A model generated the notes under the pieces. It was not told where the DNA came from, searched no databases, and saw only the letters and a list, made by a program, of their open reading frames with translations. The translations under genes were made by a program, and so were the position numbers. Shown here piece after piece: positions 1 through 12,619 of a DNA stretch of 64,000 bases (position 1 is the stretch's first letter; every line of letters begins with the position of its first letter). The DNA is from Neelides folsomi (Eukaryota; Arthropoda; Collembola; Neelipleona; Neelidae). The stretch is from positions 20,072 to 84,071 of the forward strand of contig JAQGBZ010000281.1 of assembly GCA_034687125.1 (NCBI GenBank). The letters are read 5' to 3'.

Positions 1-30
1 AATGTAATTAAAAAGTTAAAATATATTTTT

Positions 31-969
31 TCATACAATTGGCGTCCACTGCGTCCATCCTTGTCCATTTTCCCATCCATCTGTGGCCGGACCAGAAGTG
101 AGGACTTGAGCCGCTGACACGATGTGACCCGACGGAGCTGCCAAGCTATGAGGATAATGTGGAGCGTATGCCACTGGCCCATGTCCTTCTGGTTTGGACC
201 ATCCGTGATCGATCACGACCGGAGCGGCGTGTTGGACATGTTCATGATGTTTGACAACGGATTCATGGGAGGGAATGACCCGATATTCAACCGTCTTGTG
301 CGGAATGACCTTCACTTGCTTGTGATCGTGATTGTGAATGATTTTCTCATGGACTTTTGTAAGATGGACATTGTGTTTGTTCAACTGGTGTTGGTGAACA
401 TTGTGACGATGGTGAGTGTGGACGTGATGATTATGTTTGTGGATATTGTGCTGATGGATGTGTTCACGAATGATCACCTTTGGTCCATGACTCACATGAT
501 GACCGGTGTAGTGGCTCCCATGGGACGGTCCATGTCCGTGACTGCTTACATGTCCTATGCTGTGACCGTGTCCATGACCGTGTCCATGACTGTGTCCATG
601 ACCGTGTCCGTGACCGTGTGAGCTTGAGACGTAAACGGGGCTCCCGTGGTGACCATGGTATGATCCATGGCTTGGGCTATGGTGACTTGGGCTATGATGG
701 TCGTGGTCGTCGTAGTCGCCGTGGCCGTGGGTCCAGGAAACTTTCCCGTATGGCACTTTGCTATAACTGTATTGCTAAATATTATAAAATTATTAAAATC
801 GGATATTTATTAAATATATTAACACATATTCCAAATTTGACCCATCAATGCACCTATACAGAAACTTTAATATTTAATAATATGAAAAATATTTTAAAAA
901 TACCCCGGCTGATACGTAACATATAGCGAATCCAAAAAGGAACAGAACTCCTAATAATCTCGAACACAT
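31..969 (-). CDS. Secreted histidine-rich protein, paralogue A
   Basis: Two coding exons, complement(31..774, 904..969), give 269 residues. The first exon is a clean signal peptide (MCSRLLGVLFLFGFAICYVSA) ending in GGG before a GT donor. The second starts after a TTTAG acceptor at Q23, and both junctions are phase 0. After a Tyr/His stretch comes a Gly-His alternation at about residues 75-95. A module at about 121-215 follows, with repeated HN(I/V)H motifs, HNVHLTKV and a closing APVVIDHGWS. The same module is in the gene at 4930-6109, so the two are tandem paralogues. The intron right after the signal peptide is the layout seen in many arthropod cuticle and other secreted structural proteins. 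Dense histidine suggests metal binding or pH-dependent assembly in an extracellular matrix, but that is inference; I recognise no named family. The gene ends 30 bases from the window edge, so its 3' UTR is not seen. Confidence 0.8.
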
Positions 970-1124
970 TTTTCTATTTAATTTAAATAAAACAAATTAT
1001 AATTTATACTTAAGTTATTTAACAGTCAAAATTAAATTGATTGTATCTATTTTGTTGCTTTTGAATTTTGAGCAATGTTTTTAAAATCACTCACTTTCTC
1101 TTTCTCAATCAATTAAAAAAGATG

Positions 1125-1132
1125 TTTTTATA
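1125..1132 (-). promoter_or_regulatory. TATA box of paralogue A
   Basis: Reading on the minus strand gives TTATAAAAAC about 160 bases upstream of the ATG at 969. A GTGAGT donor at 1094-1089 and a TAG just before the ATG allow a short noncoding first exon plus a 5' UTR intron, as in paralogue B. The UTR exon would be only about 10 nt, so the transcription start is uncertain. Confidence 0.45.
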
Positions 1133-1543
1133 ACTAAAACAGTTCAAACTCCTTTACCTTGAAAATCCCAACTTTAATGAATGAAGAGCCGAATGGTCAA
1201 CTACTCAAAATTTTACTTTAAATTCACTGTAAAAAGAGATAGATAAATTTTGAAAATGTTTTCCAATGTATGTAACTTTGTTGGTCAATATCTGAGATTG
1301 TTGAATGAGGGACGGAAGAGGGAAATGAGTCTCTTTAACTTGTATATATACGGAAGGTGGATTTTTGACACCCAGGCCAATTCCCAAACTCTCACTCCAA
1401 GTTCCCCTTGGGGGGAAAACGAAGTGAATAAAACTAAGCGCGTGAATGAGACGAAAAAATGACCAAATCCACACATGGTTTTATGCATCAGGTGCCTTTG
1501 CTTTTACCATGTGCCAAACACATTCACTCAACTTCTTTCGTTT

Positions 1544-1639
1544 CCTATACAAATTATTATACAAATTCTTATACAAATTCATATACCGATTCTTATATAA
1601 ATTCCTACACTGATTCCTATACAGATTCCTATATTGACT
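1544..1639. repeat. 12-bp tandem repeat, eight units
   Basis: Eight consecutive units of exactly 12 bp with consensus CCTATACAAATT. They diverge gradually along the array (for example CATATACCGATT and CCTATATTGACT). The unit is a multiple of three, so one frame stays open and reads as a Ser-Tyr-(Thr/Ile)-(Asn/Asp) repeat. I take that as a by-product, because there is no start or splice context around it. Confidence 0.85.
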
Positions 1640-2225
1640 GTAATATACACTTTGTATAAAGAATTCCACACTATGATTCACTCCACCCAAAACGGGTTTT
1701 GATCCGTATGATTTTCACTATGTAGGTGAGTGTGGCATTATTTTCACAGATACACATTTCATATACAATATGCATACATATTTTCCTATCCTTGTGTACA
1801 TGCGTGACACATACCACATACGTTGTCTGATACTTTTATATTAAAGTTTTCTATGTAGTCCTGGGTCAATTGAATTGATGTGTGTAAACCTTTCGCTTCC
1901 TCAAATTAAAAGACTCTCAAAGGGAGTTAATGCATTAAGCGACTCGAACACTTTGACTTTTAATTCCTTCGTGCTTCCTCGCCACGAGAACTTCTTATTA
2001 TCATTCACACTCAAACACTCACTGCTTTACATTTTTATAATTCGCAATTCCCAATAGCTGTTCTAATAACATTTTTGGGGTCCTCGATTCTATGTTATAT
2101 ATACATAAATGTACATAATTCATGTTACATATATCAAATATAGGTTCTTTTTTACTTCCGCTCAGACTTTAAATGAGACGTCTTTGAATGAATCCATATA
2201 AGAAATATATGTATGAAATGCATAT

Positions 2226-2275
2226 GAGAAATATATACATACATTTATATGAGAAATATATACATACATTTATAT
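2226..2275. repeat. Perfect 25-bp tandem duplication
   Basis: Two identical copies of a 25-bp unit beginning GAGAAATATATACATACATT. On both sides they are bracketed by ATGAAATGCATAT, so an outer direct repeat encloses the duplication. Probably slippage. Confidence 0.8.
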
Positions 2276-4750
2276 GAAATGCATATATGAAGTGAATGTA
2301 TATAAGACGTGAAGTATTGGCCTATAATAATAAAATAATAATCTTCATCATCATATTTAATGAAAAAAAAATGAAAATTGCGGAAATATGAGAAAGACAA
2401 ATCATGAAGAATTTGACATCATAATTGCACCTAGTTAAATAATGTGAAAAGAAGGCATTCTTTGTTTTTTTACATGTGGAAGTTGTTAATTTATCAAAGA
2501 ATTAATTGAACATGTCAACGTCAAATTTAGGGGAAATTGTTGGGGTGGATATCCTATTGGGCTTTTAATTCATTTAAATTACTTCCAATTGCCTTTGGAT
2601 TAAACTTCTTTTCTTCCGGATGGACTTTCTACAACAAATTCATTTGTTTACAACTTACTTAACTAACATTAACTTTAAATATCATCCTGTAGGAGTGAAT
2701 TATGTTTTTTACATAATATGGTATAAGGTCATTTAAAATAAATAAAAAAGATGAATATGAATGAAATTATTTATTTAGTAAAAAAGCGCGTTTTAGGATT
2801 GGGTTAGATTTTATTTTAATTGGCAAAACTTTCATTTTAATTTGGTATTTAAAAAATTGAACCAATTGGTTTAGAAGTTGATTTTTCCCCGAATAATTGA
2901 ATATCGATATTCTTGAATCTAATTTTTAAATTCCAATCTTCCTACATCTTCCTACAAATCCATCTTCCTACAAATCCAGTCGAATTTTAAGGAAATTAAA
3001 AGAGCAGAATTCTTATTACAATGTTATTTCATTCAAATTCTACATTATCAATTTACCTAATTCATATTTTTAATCTCCAATCTCCCTACTTTTAAAAGAT
3101 TTAACCCCAATTAAAAATTAAAAAAATGATTAAATTTCCAAATTAAAAGGGCTCTAGATAAACAAAGCAATGAAAATGGGAAGTTTGAGGTTGTGCATTT
3201 TTAGTTAAATTAATTATTCTTCTCTTTCATTCTCAAGTTGCCACTTGTCAAAAGTTTAATTATAGTGACAATTTAATCGTAAGCATTTAATCGTCACACT
3301 TGTAAGTTAAGTAAAGCCATTAATAAAATTACGTAAAAGGGAGGACACAATGAGGGAAATGTTTAGCAAATCGGCTGACATTTATTACAAAGGTTTTGGT
3401 GTCCGAACTCTGCATTTGCTGCATCTTACACTTCACTGTTATGAATATTAAATTAAAGGAAAGTTGTGTTCGCGAATTGTAAATTAAGGGCAGGTTGGAC
3501 AGGGAAATTGGCCAATATTCCAATTGATGCACATCCTTCCGTTACAACTTCTTCTTTTTAACCCTTATTAAATGACTAATGGGAATAATAACAATATTTA
3601 ATAGTGGAATTGGAATATTTAATAAGAAGATTTAAATGGGGATATTAATATCAGAATATTTAATAAGAATATTTAATTTGGATATTTAATTGGAACATTT
3701 AAATTCTCAACATTGGATATGAAATATTTAATGTTGATCATAATTCAAAAATTTTTTTAAATCATAAAAAAAGAAGATGAATAACTTCGTGGGTTTGTTC
3801 ATGTAATGATTTAGATCAGGAAGTGAAGAAATCAAAGTGAACGGGTTTTAAATCATCCCAATATAAATTAAAGGTGTTGCTTCTTCGCGTTGCTTCTGCT
3901 TTCATTCTTCTTATTATCTTGGCCTATGACGAAATTTTATTGCATTCATTGGCTCTTCCTAAAAATGGGAAGATAATTGAATGGCGCTAATTATTGCAAC
4001 TTCTGCTTCTTCAACTTTTTTTAATTGGCTTTTTTTTGTTCTTTGGTGGTTTGCAAATCTACTTTTGGCAAATCTACTTTTGGCAAGGAGACCAATTATG
4101 CCCAAAAATTCCAATGAGTTGATTCATTATATGAATATATTTACGTGCACTATATGTCCATATATACAATACATATCCATATATACATACCTGTATATCA
4201 ATTACCTTGTTACTGTATATCTTTACTTTTAAATGACAATATTGTTAATGTTATCTGAATAGTTGTCATTTAATAAAAGGTATTCCTAACTAGTTTATTT
4301 TGTTTATTGGGTCTGATAGAAAGTGAACTCGCTTTTTATGGCATAATAATGTCAGTTTAAAGCCATTGGACGATGAAGTTGAATTTTTTTGATTTACCAT
4401 CAAACGACCTAATTATTACGAAATTTATCATCAGTTCATCATTACATTTACAACCATGCTGAGTGCCAAGGACCGTCCATTTACATTCATTCATTATAAA
4501 TACTGTCAACTCACATATTATTACAAACCTATTGACTCGTTTATTAGTATAAAAATTATAATTTATTTCTAAATAATTGTAAATTAAACAAATATGAAAC
4601 CGCCATATCCAATCTAATATCACAGTTGTCTACAAAATTAAACAAACAAATATTAAATTATAATGCTTAAAATGTGCTTAAATATTGCGCTTAATGAAAT
4701 TAATGAATAAATGAATAAACTTTTTACTTTGTATGAAAAAATATAGTTTC

Positions 4751-4756
4751 TTTATT
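4751..4756 (-). terminator. Candidate polyadenylation signal of paralogue B
   Basis: The minus strand reads AATAAA about 175 bases past the stop codon at 4930. It is the first canonical hexamer found downstream. Confidence 0.45.
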
Positions 4757-4929
4757 TGGACTATTCCACATTCAGTCAGATATATAGTTATTACAGCAAT
4801 CAAACAATTGTAAATCACAAATGAAGATTACTCAATTTGATTAGGTAGATTTGACAAGTCTCAATGTCGGGAATTCCCGTAGCAATTCAAGCACATGTTG
4901 AAAGGAAGACGAATTCAACAATGTTGAAT

Positions 4930-6109
4930 TTAAAGTTGTTGCCATTGTTGGGCTGGGGCTCCATATTGTCCACTGGTTGAACCTCCGTCAGTCAAAATGG
5001 CAGTTCCTCCGGAATGACCTCCGGAATGACCTCCTGTGAATGACCCGACAGTTTGGACCGATGAGGCTTGGACGATTGAGGATCCTCCGCTTGAACCTCC
5101 GTTGGACCATCCGTGGTCGTAAACAACTGGAGCTGAAGATTGGTGGCTTTCATGATATTTAACATCTCGGGTGACTCCGCCGGGAACAACTCGGACTTCT
5201 TCTCGTTGGGCTGGGATGATGTTTTGTCTCTGTTGGTGGTAGTTGTGAATGACCTGTTGGCGGACCTTGGTCAAATGAACATTGTGACGTTGGATCTCGT
5301 TTTGGTGGACGTTGTGTCGATTGATGGTCGTGAGATGGACATTGGTGTTGTGGATGTTGTGCTTATGGAGATGATCACGGAGAATAACCTTCTTGTGTTC
5401 GTGAGTTTCGTGAACCTGAAATTAAATAATAATTAATCAACAATTAAATAATAATTAATAAAATTGTAAATTAAAGAACATGGCAACAATCGCATTATTT
5501 AGCTGAGGTTAGCCATATTGGTAACCATGACAATATTATAGTTTTGGCAGTATTTAGTAAAAGAAGGAGGTAAAGTATTTGAGTAGGTAATTATTAATAA
5601 ATATTATTATTATTACATAATTAATTATGAATTATTATTAAATAATTATTATTAATTGTGTGTTTTTTTACTCTTTGTTCATGTCTGTTGTGGTCGATGA
5701 CCTGTTGTTGATGTTGATCTTGATTGAAATGTTTCACAACATGTTGATGAGTTTCGATGATTTCAGGTGCAGATTCAATGACGGCTCCTTGGGTGTGTGA
5801 GATGGTTGGAGCGTGTTGGATAACGGAGCTAGAAGATTGAATTTGAACGATGCCGTGTCCAGAGGTGTATCCGCCATCGTGACCGCCCGAGTTTGAAACA
5901 ATAACGCCGCTGGAGATTCCGCTGTCGCCGCCGCTCGAATATCCCGAATCTCCTCCTCCGAGATTACCGGGCAAGGGAGACTGAAAGAAACGATTTATTT
6001 AAATCTCTCGCATTTTACCAAAGTGTTTCAAGTTGGCAGAATATAGAGCTGTGTTGTTGCTTACGGCTGCAGCGAGTCCCACAAGAGCGATAACAATGAA
6101 AAGCTTCAT
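4930..6109 (-). CDS. Secreted histidine-rich protein, paralogue B
   Basis: Three coding exons, complement(4930..5415, 5672..5980, 6065..6109), give 279 residues, all junctions in phase 0. Exon 1 is exactly a signal peptide, MKLFIVIALVGLAAA. Exon 2 starts SPLPGNLGGG and carries a Gly/Ser-rich stretch followed by a Gln/His-rich helix-like segment. Exon 3 carries the module shared with the gene at 31-969. It begins near KVILRDHL (about residue 126), has HNIH and two HNVH motifs with HNVHLTKV, and ends APVVYDHGWS (about 222). It then has a Gly/Ser/His tail ending AQQWQQL. Compared with paralogue A the pure Gly-His repeat is missing and low-complexity Gly/Ser replaces it. The protein is clearly exported; a structural or cuticular role is inference. 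Splice sites: GTAAGC/TTTCAG and GTAAAA/TTTCAG. Confidence 0.85.
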
Positions 6110-6456
6110 GTTTCTTCTCGGTTACTTCAAAGAGCTAAAAAAATCAAAAATTAAAAAAGTGCGATTTTTAAAAGCTGCGATATTTAAAAATTGCAATATA
6201 TAAATAATGCGATTTTAAGGAGGGAAAATTTGGAGAGAATGTTTAATTTGAATTTGGATTCTATTGAATTGAATGATCGAATGGGAAAATTTTGAGATAT
6301 GAAATTTTAAGTATTGGAAATTTTAATTGAAATTATTTTAATTATCTTAATTAAAATAGTTTTCTTTCAATTAAAATTAAAATTGTGAGTTTTTGCTCAC
6401 TTGCTCTTCTTTGAGGAGTTTCTGGATGATTGTGATTTTGTGAGGAATCGGCTCGG

Positions 6457-6464
6457 CTTATAAA
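6457..6464 (-). promoter_or_regulatory. TATA box of paralogue B
   Basis: The minus strand reads CTTTATAAGCC. A start about 30 bases downstream (near 6430) would give a short noncoding exon ending at a GTGAGC donor (6400). It would be joined to a TTTTTTTAG acceptor shortly before the ATG at 6109. The same plan (TATA, tiny UTR exon, signal-peptide exon) is visible in paralogue A. Confidence 0.55.
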
Positions 6465-6469
6465 GCAAC

Positions 6470-9400
6470 CGTGAACCTCCCACATCAACCATTGAGATTC
6501 ATTGGGATTCACATGGGATTTGTGTGTTTGTAATTCGCATGTAATCGATAGGGACATTTGATAAATTGAATGGTGGGGAGGGAACGGGCAAATGACAACC
6601 CAAAGGGATTTTTAAACTTTTTAATGTCTCCTTTTTCATCATCATCCTTCCATTCTTCACCGTTTAACATACCAATATATGATACAATATATTTATATAT
6701 GTATTTGTTACAGTTCATTAGCATACGACCAATCACACATATTTACACTACAAGGACCATACATAAACCATACACCATTTACTGACATATAAAGGTCTGT
6801 ACATCACACATCAATAATAAGGTGAATATACTATATAAGGTGAATATATATGATATTGGTATACTGAGAACGTCGTGAGGGGCCATTAATTCATCACTTA
6901 ACATAGTTAGGTAGTTGAACCAAATTAAAAATCCATCTCATCCACATTTAAATCTTTAACTACCTTTGACCGTGCACTATTGGGATGCACAATCTCCCAA
7001 TCCCCACACGTTCCCAAATGTGTCAAGAACCAGTTTGGGTTCGAATCCTTTTAACTTCTTTTTCGCCCCAAACTCACTCTGTCACATTTTCCACATTCAT
7101 TCCATTCATTAAGGAATGTAATTTTGTGTATTAAACTCATGTCCAGTTTGTCATGTCAAGATCATCACACAAATCACACTCAATCAAATCATTTATTTAT
7201 TCATCCAGGTGAAAATTCTCCACCCACCGTCAAATAATTAAACGAAGGTGAAAATGGGGAAATGGCGATAAGAATCAAACATAAAATAAATAAGAAATAA
7301 ATACAATATATAAGTTAATTTATAACTACATTTATCTCTAATATTCTTCCATATATTGTATTGTTATTGTTTGTTATTATATTGTTAGCATTGTTTTGTA
7401 TATACTTTTAAGTATGTAATGAAGTGTGATGAAGCAAGCTAATTATGTAATGTACTCGAAATGCATTCTGCATAATTTGGAATACTGATGATGAAGACGA
7501 GGCCTTTTTTATCTTTCCCTTCTTTGGACTTGAGAATGAATGTTGAGCTGGCTCTCGTTCAACTCAACGCGTAATTCAATTGCATTTTTCTCATTACCAC
7601 TGCCAATTGATGGGGAATGGCGACCATTAAGAGATACCAAATGTTTCATTAAAGGTGGACATTCAAACCATTCGCAATTGATGAGTCTGAAATGAGTCTT
7701 CATTAACATTCTCATCCGTTTCCAATATTCCCATTCTGACCCATCAACTCTTCCTTTTCTTTTAATTAGATGGAATGAAGAAACAAAAAAGGATTTTTTA
7801 AATCAATCCAAACCATCGCGTAATTTAACTGTAATAATAAATCGTAATTTTTAAGCTATAAAAGATTAAAAAATTTATAGCGCCTTTATTGTAGAGTTAT
7901 ATAATGCAGAGTTACTCCATATCCTTAAATGTAATAAGAAAATGGACAATTTGGGAAAGGAAAGAAATTAAAGAGAAATTAATGAGTTACATAAATGATA
8001 AAGGATTTAAAGGAATGAATAATAAAAATAAGAATAACTGAATGGATTTGGTTACTAATTGCGTAATTTGTAAGTGAAGATGAATGAGTTCAACTATTGA
8101 GTTTGATGGACTTTATCAAGATTTAGAGAGAAATCGTCATTAAAGTTAATGTTCTTGAACTATATTTAATGCCAAAAAGATGATGAAATCCATTTTTCTT
8201 TTTTTTAAACGAGTTCGCCCAATTCCAATTGCCCAATCGACATCATAACTCAACTCCCTGCCCCACACAACTAACATTGACAAAGATTCACCATTTTTAC
8301 ATAACCCATCACATTGGATTGATGGCAGAGATAGATTTATAAAGATACAGCTAACATGGTTCTTATAAAATTTCGATATACCAAACTAACATTAAGTAAA
8401 TAATATAAATATTATGGATATCCCATCGATTAAAACTTGAATTCTTCACAAATGGGGACATTATCATAAAATTTATGATCCTTTCATTTAACACATTTTT
8501 ACAACTAATTTAAATGCTTAATTATGTAAACATAAAAATCAAAAGTTAGCTAATAAATATTCCAACCCAGTCCAATGACAAATATACGAACAACAGTTTA
8601 AATAACAATTAAAACAATTAACTTAACAACTTTAACTAAAATTTAATTTTTCTTAAAGTCATTTTATTTTAATATTTAAAACATTATTATTATATATAAA
8701 TATTTAAATTTAATTAAGTTAGTTGAGAATCAGTTTCCGAATTGGTGATGAAAAAATGATTAAAAAAGGTCGGAAGGGATTTGAATGAATGAGAAGTTGA
8801 GGAAGGTTCTTTTAATTATCAACGGATTTCTTCAATTTGTTCTACTTCGACCCAAACAACCTTAAAGAACCTTAAAGAACTTAAGATCTCCCGCTGTGGA
8901 TGGTTCGATCAGAAAAATATTTACATAGGATAAAAATCACTTTAATTACGCTCCTTTTCATTAATTCAACCCCGCTAAGTATTCCTCTATGACGCCTATG
9001 AATTTACTCATTAGATCATTCACAAAAACGCTTACAGTTACAATTTATGGAAAAAATGGTAATAGTCATTAGTTGGAATTAATTTGATGCTAGGTCATTA
9101 CATCAAACATTACGCATTACACTACAAATTTCAAATTTTTTCTCCATTACATTTTTATTTTCCATTTAATCGTTTTTAATTTACGCTTATTGTCATTACA
9201 GGTAATTATTAATTAATTACAGGCAAAACAATGGAATTAAAAAAATGAAAAATTGAATTTAAACAAAAATACAGTAGCCGTTTTATTTTCAAGAATTCGT
9301 TCCCGAGATTGAGTAAAAAAAGAGATGTGGAAAATGTGTATTTTGTATCTCGTGAGATGTTCAGTCATTTAATTGGACACGAATGAAGGTGAATTAAATA

Positions 9401-12400
9401 ATTGTTTTAATTATCTTAAGCTCTTTTCCACGTTCAAGGAAAGGTGTTTGGGGCCGACAAAGAACTTTTCTCATCAGGTTTGAAAGAAGTCAAAGAAGTG
9501 TCAATGATTTCTTTGAACATCTCTTGTGTCTCTTTTGAACTCCTTTGGGTTGTTCTTCCATGAGAAAGTGAAAAGGTGGAGGACGATGGATAGATACGAT
9601 TTTGAGGAATTTCTTCTTCTCACGCGACCAATCCCTCACGAAAGGAAATCCAATACAAACTCAACCCATCTAATCATCCAAACTCTTGATCCAAACTCTT
9701 GAGCTCTCTTACATTCAATACTGGCTGTTAAATCCTCATGTTACTTGATCTAAAATTCAATATTGAACAAGATCAACTCCTTGTGACTTATATTACATTC
9801 ATTTTACCATCTCGCATTTTTACATCATATCAAATATCTGGAAACTTTAAAGAACTATGGAAAATTTTAATGATAATTATTTTTTATAAATTTTTCATTA
9901 GCCAGCGGCCGTTTTAAGAATAAAATTTTTATTAATTATTAATTATAATTAATCTTTAAACAGGACATGATTTGAAAGTGACTAAATGAGCGGGAAAGTA
10001 CTACAATAATAAGGAAATGTATTGATAGTGGTAAGAGGGGTTTGTAAATATAACAAAGGAGCGTGGGCCTTGGTGTTTTTTGTTGGGGTGAGGTCAGGCA
10101 GCGCGTGGTTTTGGATTGGCGAGTGTTTGACGTGTGCCGAAGGGAAGGCGGAGGATTTTCCTCAGGTGTGCAAGACAGTTGGCGAGCGGCTGGAGACACC
10201 TGGCATTAAAACCACCTCCCTCAAAATACGCCTACAACTCAACTCCCTTTTGCAAATTCATTCCTTGTCCAACTACGTTTCAATATTATCATTTTCACCC
10301 GCTCTTTTCGTTAATTTAATGACCCGCTCTTTATGCAATTAACTTTATATGACTATTTAAATGTATAAATGTAGTTTTTAATGTAGTTTAAATAATGCAA
10401 TGTAGTTTAAATGTAGTTTGAACATTTAATGTTGTTTATATAATGTTTAAATAATGCTTTTGTAATCTTATTCCATTTATTTATTCTCCTTTATGCACAA
10501 TGAAGAAAAATCCCTCCAAATGAAAATTAGATTTATGCATTTTTTATTCAAGTTGTTTATATTCATTTGATTACATTAACAATAAGTTGAATTTAAGGTC
10601 GTCGCATATACTTTATATATATTAAATATATTTGCTACTTTTAATATCCACTCGAGTTGAATTTCATTGGCACACTCGAAGTTTTTCCAGGAAGCAGAAG
10701 CTTCTTTTATATTCATACAAAACTGGAATACTAACATTATTTATTATAGGTAGATAGATACAACATGTCTTATAGGCGTTTATCTTATAGGCTTTCATTT
10801 AGGACTTCTTTCTCCAATATAAATCTCTTTGTTTAACGTTACAACTGCGACGCTTTAAAATTTACTTTAATTATGGTCATAACTTTAACAATCTTTAACT
10901 TATAGTACTTTAACTTACTTTAACTTAACTTTAACTTTATTAGTAGTTTAATAGGACACAAATGCTTAACTAATCTTAATTGCTAACTTAAAGTTAAAAC
11001 ACAATACACAAAACAATATAAATTTTTCTGTTAAAGGGTTAAAACTTTGATTCTAAATGCTACAATTATGGTTAATAATTGAAGTTAACGTAACTTAAAG
11101 TTAATCTACTTTACATTTACCCCTTTAATCTCAACAAGGAACAATTTTCATTTTATAACTTTATAATATTTAACAACAGTAGAATTATAACAATTTGACG
11201 AAGCTTATTTTAATGGAATCGTTTAACCCCCAAAATTTTCAAGGAACCAAAAACATAAAGAACAAAAGCAAAACACTACAAAGAATAACAAAGCTTGAAA
11301 ATGAAATAAAACAAAGATTATAAAAGTTCTCTGGTAAAAATTTTGAATTAGGGTTTAAGTTCGAATGAAATTAACATTTATCTAAAAGCTATTTAAACCT
11401 AAATCTTGTTTAAAATTCTACAACCAATTAATATATTTAAGGTAAATGATCATCACAAGAGATCGCGCACTTATCATCATAAGCAAATAATAAACAATTA
11501 ATAAGGTATGATTAGGAAGCTTAAGATGTAAAATATTTGTATATAAAATTCTGTACATTTCCAAAAAGGAATAAATGTCTATTTTTTGTCTCAGGTCATA
11601 CAATTTCTCATTTGCTACTCGTTGGGAAGAAAAATAGAAAAAAATGTGTATTTGGGAAAACACAATCAACGGAATTCATTTGAGCCAGTAAGCGTAATTT
11701 CTTTCCTTTGTAAATAACATTGTAAAGTTGTTCTACTGTTAAATAACTTTTAAAAATAACCATTAACCAATTAAATCAAACCATAACTATCTTTAACCCA
11801 TCTTAACTTTCCATAACTATTTTTAATAAACTATTTTTTTATTTTTTAAGTTAAATAAAAAATTATGTTAGGCTTAATTATATTTTTGGTTTATAATGTA
11901 TTTATATTTATTAAATATGTTAAACTGATTTGCATGGTGGAAACTTGAAACCTTTTTTAAAAGTATCAAAACTAACTATTATAATTAATAAATAGTTATA
12001 TAAGCGTATTTAAATATCAAAACTGTTTTAACTGGCACTGTTTTAACATGGTTGAGAACATAAATGCATTTTGAGTTTAAGTTTAATTATTTAAGTTTAG
12101 TTCATATAAATGAAATATTTTCTGTTTAAATTCATTTCGGATGAGTTTTGAACAACAAATGGATTTCTGAACTAATGAACATTCTTAATAAGAATTTCTT
12201 ATTATGATATAAGACATATAAATTATATCTATTTGTATTTAGTTAACTAACATTAAGTAAAAGTTTAGTAATATAAAATTGATGAGTATTTTGAGCATTT
12301 TATGGAACATTGGGAAAATGAACATTTGAATAATATCATTATTTTAAATAGTAAATTCGTGTTGATGAGAGGTTGAGCATTTGGAGTTTTTTCCTAACTT

Positions 12401-12619
12401 AATGAACTTTAACTAACTTTAGCTACCTTTAGCTAACTAACTTTAAAAAAGTAGTTTTAACTAAAAATTAGTCTTAACTATTGTTAACTAACTTTAAATG
12501 CAAGTGAATGAACGGAAAAGTTTGAACATTTTGTTTACATGTATGTGAGTTGATGTTGAGTTTGAGCTGAGTTTGAAGCGTAGATTTGAACTGCGTGAAG
12601 ATTTGACTCTGAATTGATC
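6470..12619. other. Gene-free region between paralogue B and the Atonal gene
   Basis: About 6 kb of AT-rich DNA with no exon I can support. It contains short TGTAGTTTAAAT-like repeats at about 10360-10460, many ACTTTAACTAAC-type runs at 10850-12500, and one GC-rich island at 10022-10205. Confidence 0.55.
10022..10205. other. GC-rich noncoding island downstream of the Atonal gene
   Basis: A hand count gives about 58-60% G+C over 10081-10200, in surroundings near 30%. It contains CAGGTG (10163-10168) and CACCTG (10197-10202), plus GCGCGTGG and GACGTGTGCC. Frames on both strands stay open across it, but with no start, splice pattern or recognisable peptide. A cis-regulatory element is my preferred reading; a lost or unrecognised exon is the alternative. 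Confidence 0.35.

Larger units (their letters stand above)
1133..4750. other. Gene-free AT-rich spacer between the two His-rich genes
   Basis: About 3.6 kb of low-complexity AT-rich DNA. Open frames here are short, lack splice context and have noncoding composition. The stretch holds a 12-bp minisatellite (1544-1639), a 25-bp duplication (2226-2275), and AATATTTA-rich sequence at about 3580-3720. I see no gene. Confidence 0.6.

Noticed and set aside
124-926. Long plus-strand frames opposite the His-rich gene (124-621, 480-926)
   Set aside because: They are shadows of the GTG/CAT-rich antisense of His codons; the minus frame has the signal peptide, splice sites and a paralogue.
7030-7050. GGGTTCGAATCC motif resembling a tRNA T-loop
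   Set aside because: The flanking bases do not pair as a T-stem, and no anticodon or acceptor stem can be drawn.
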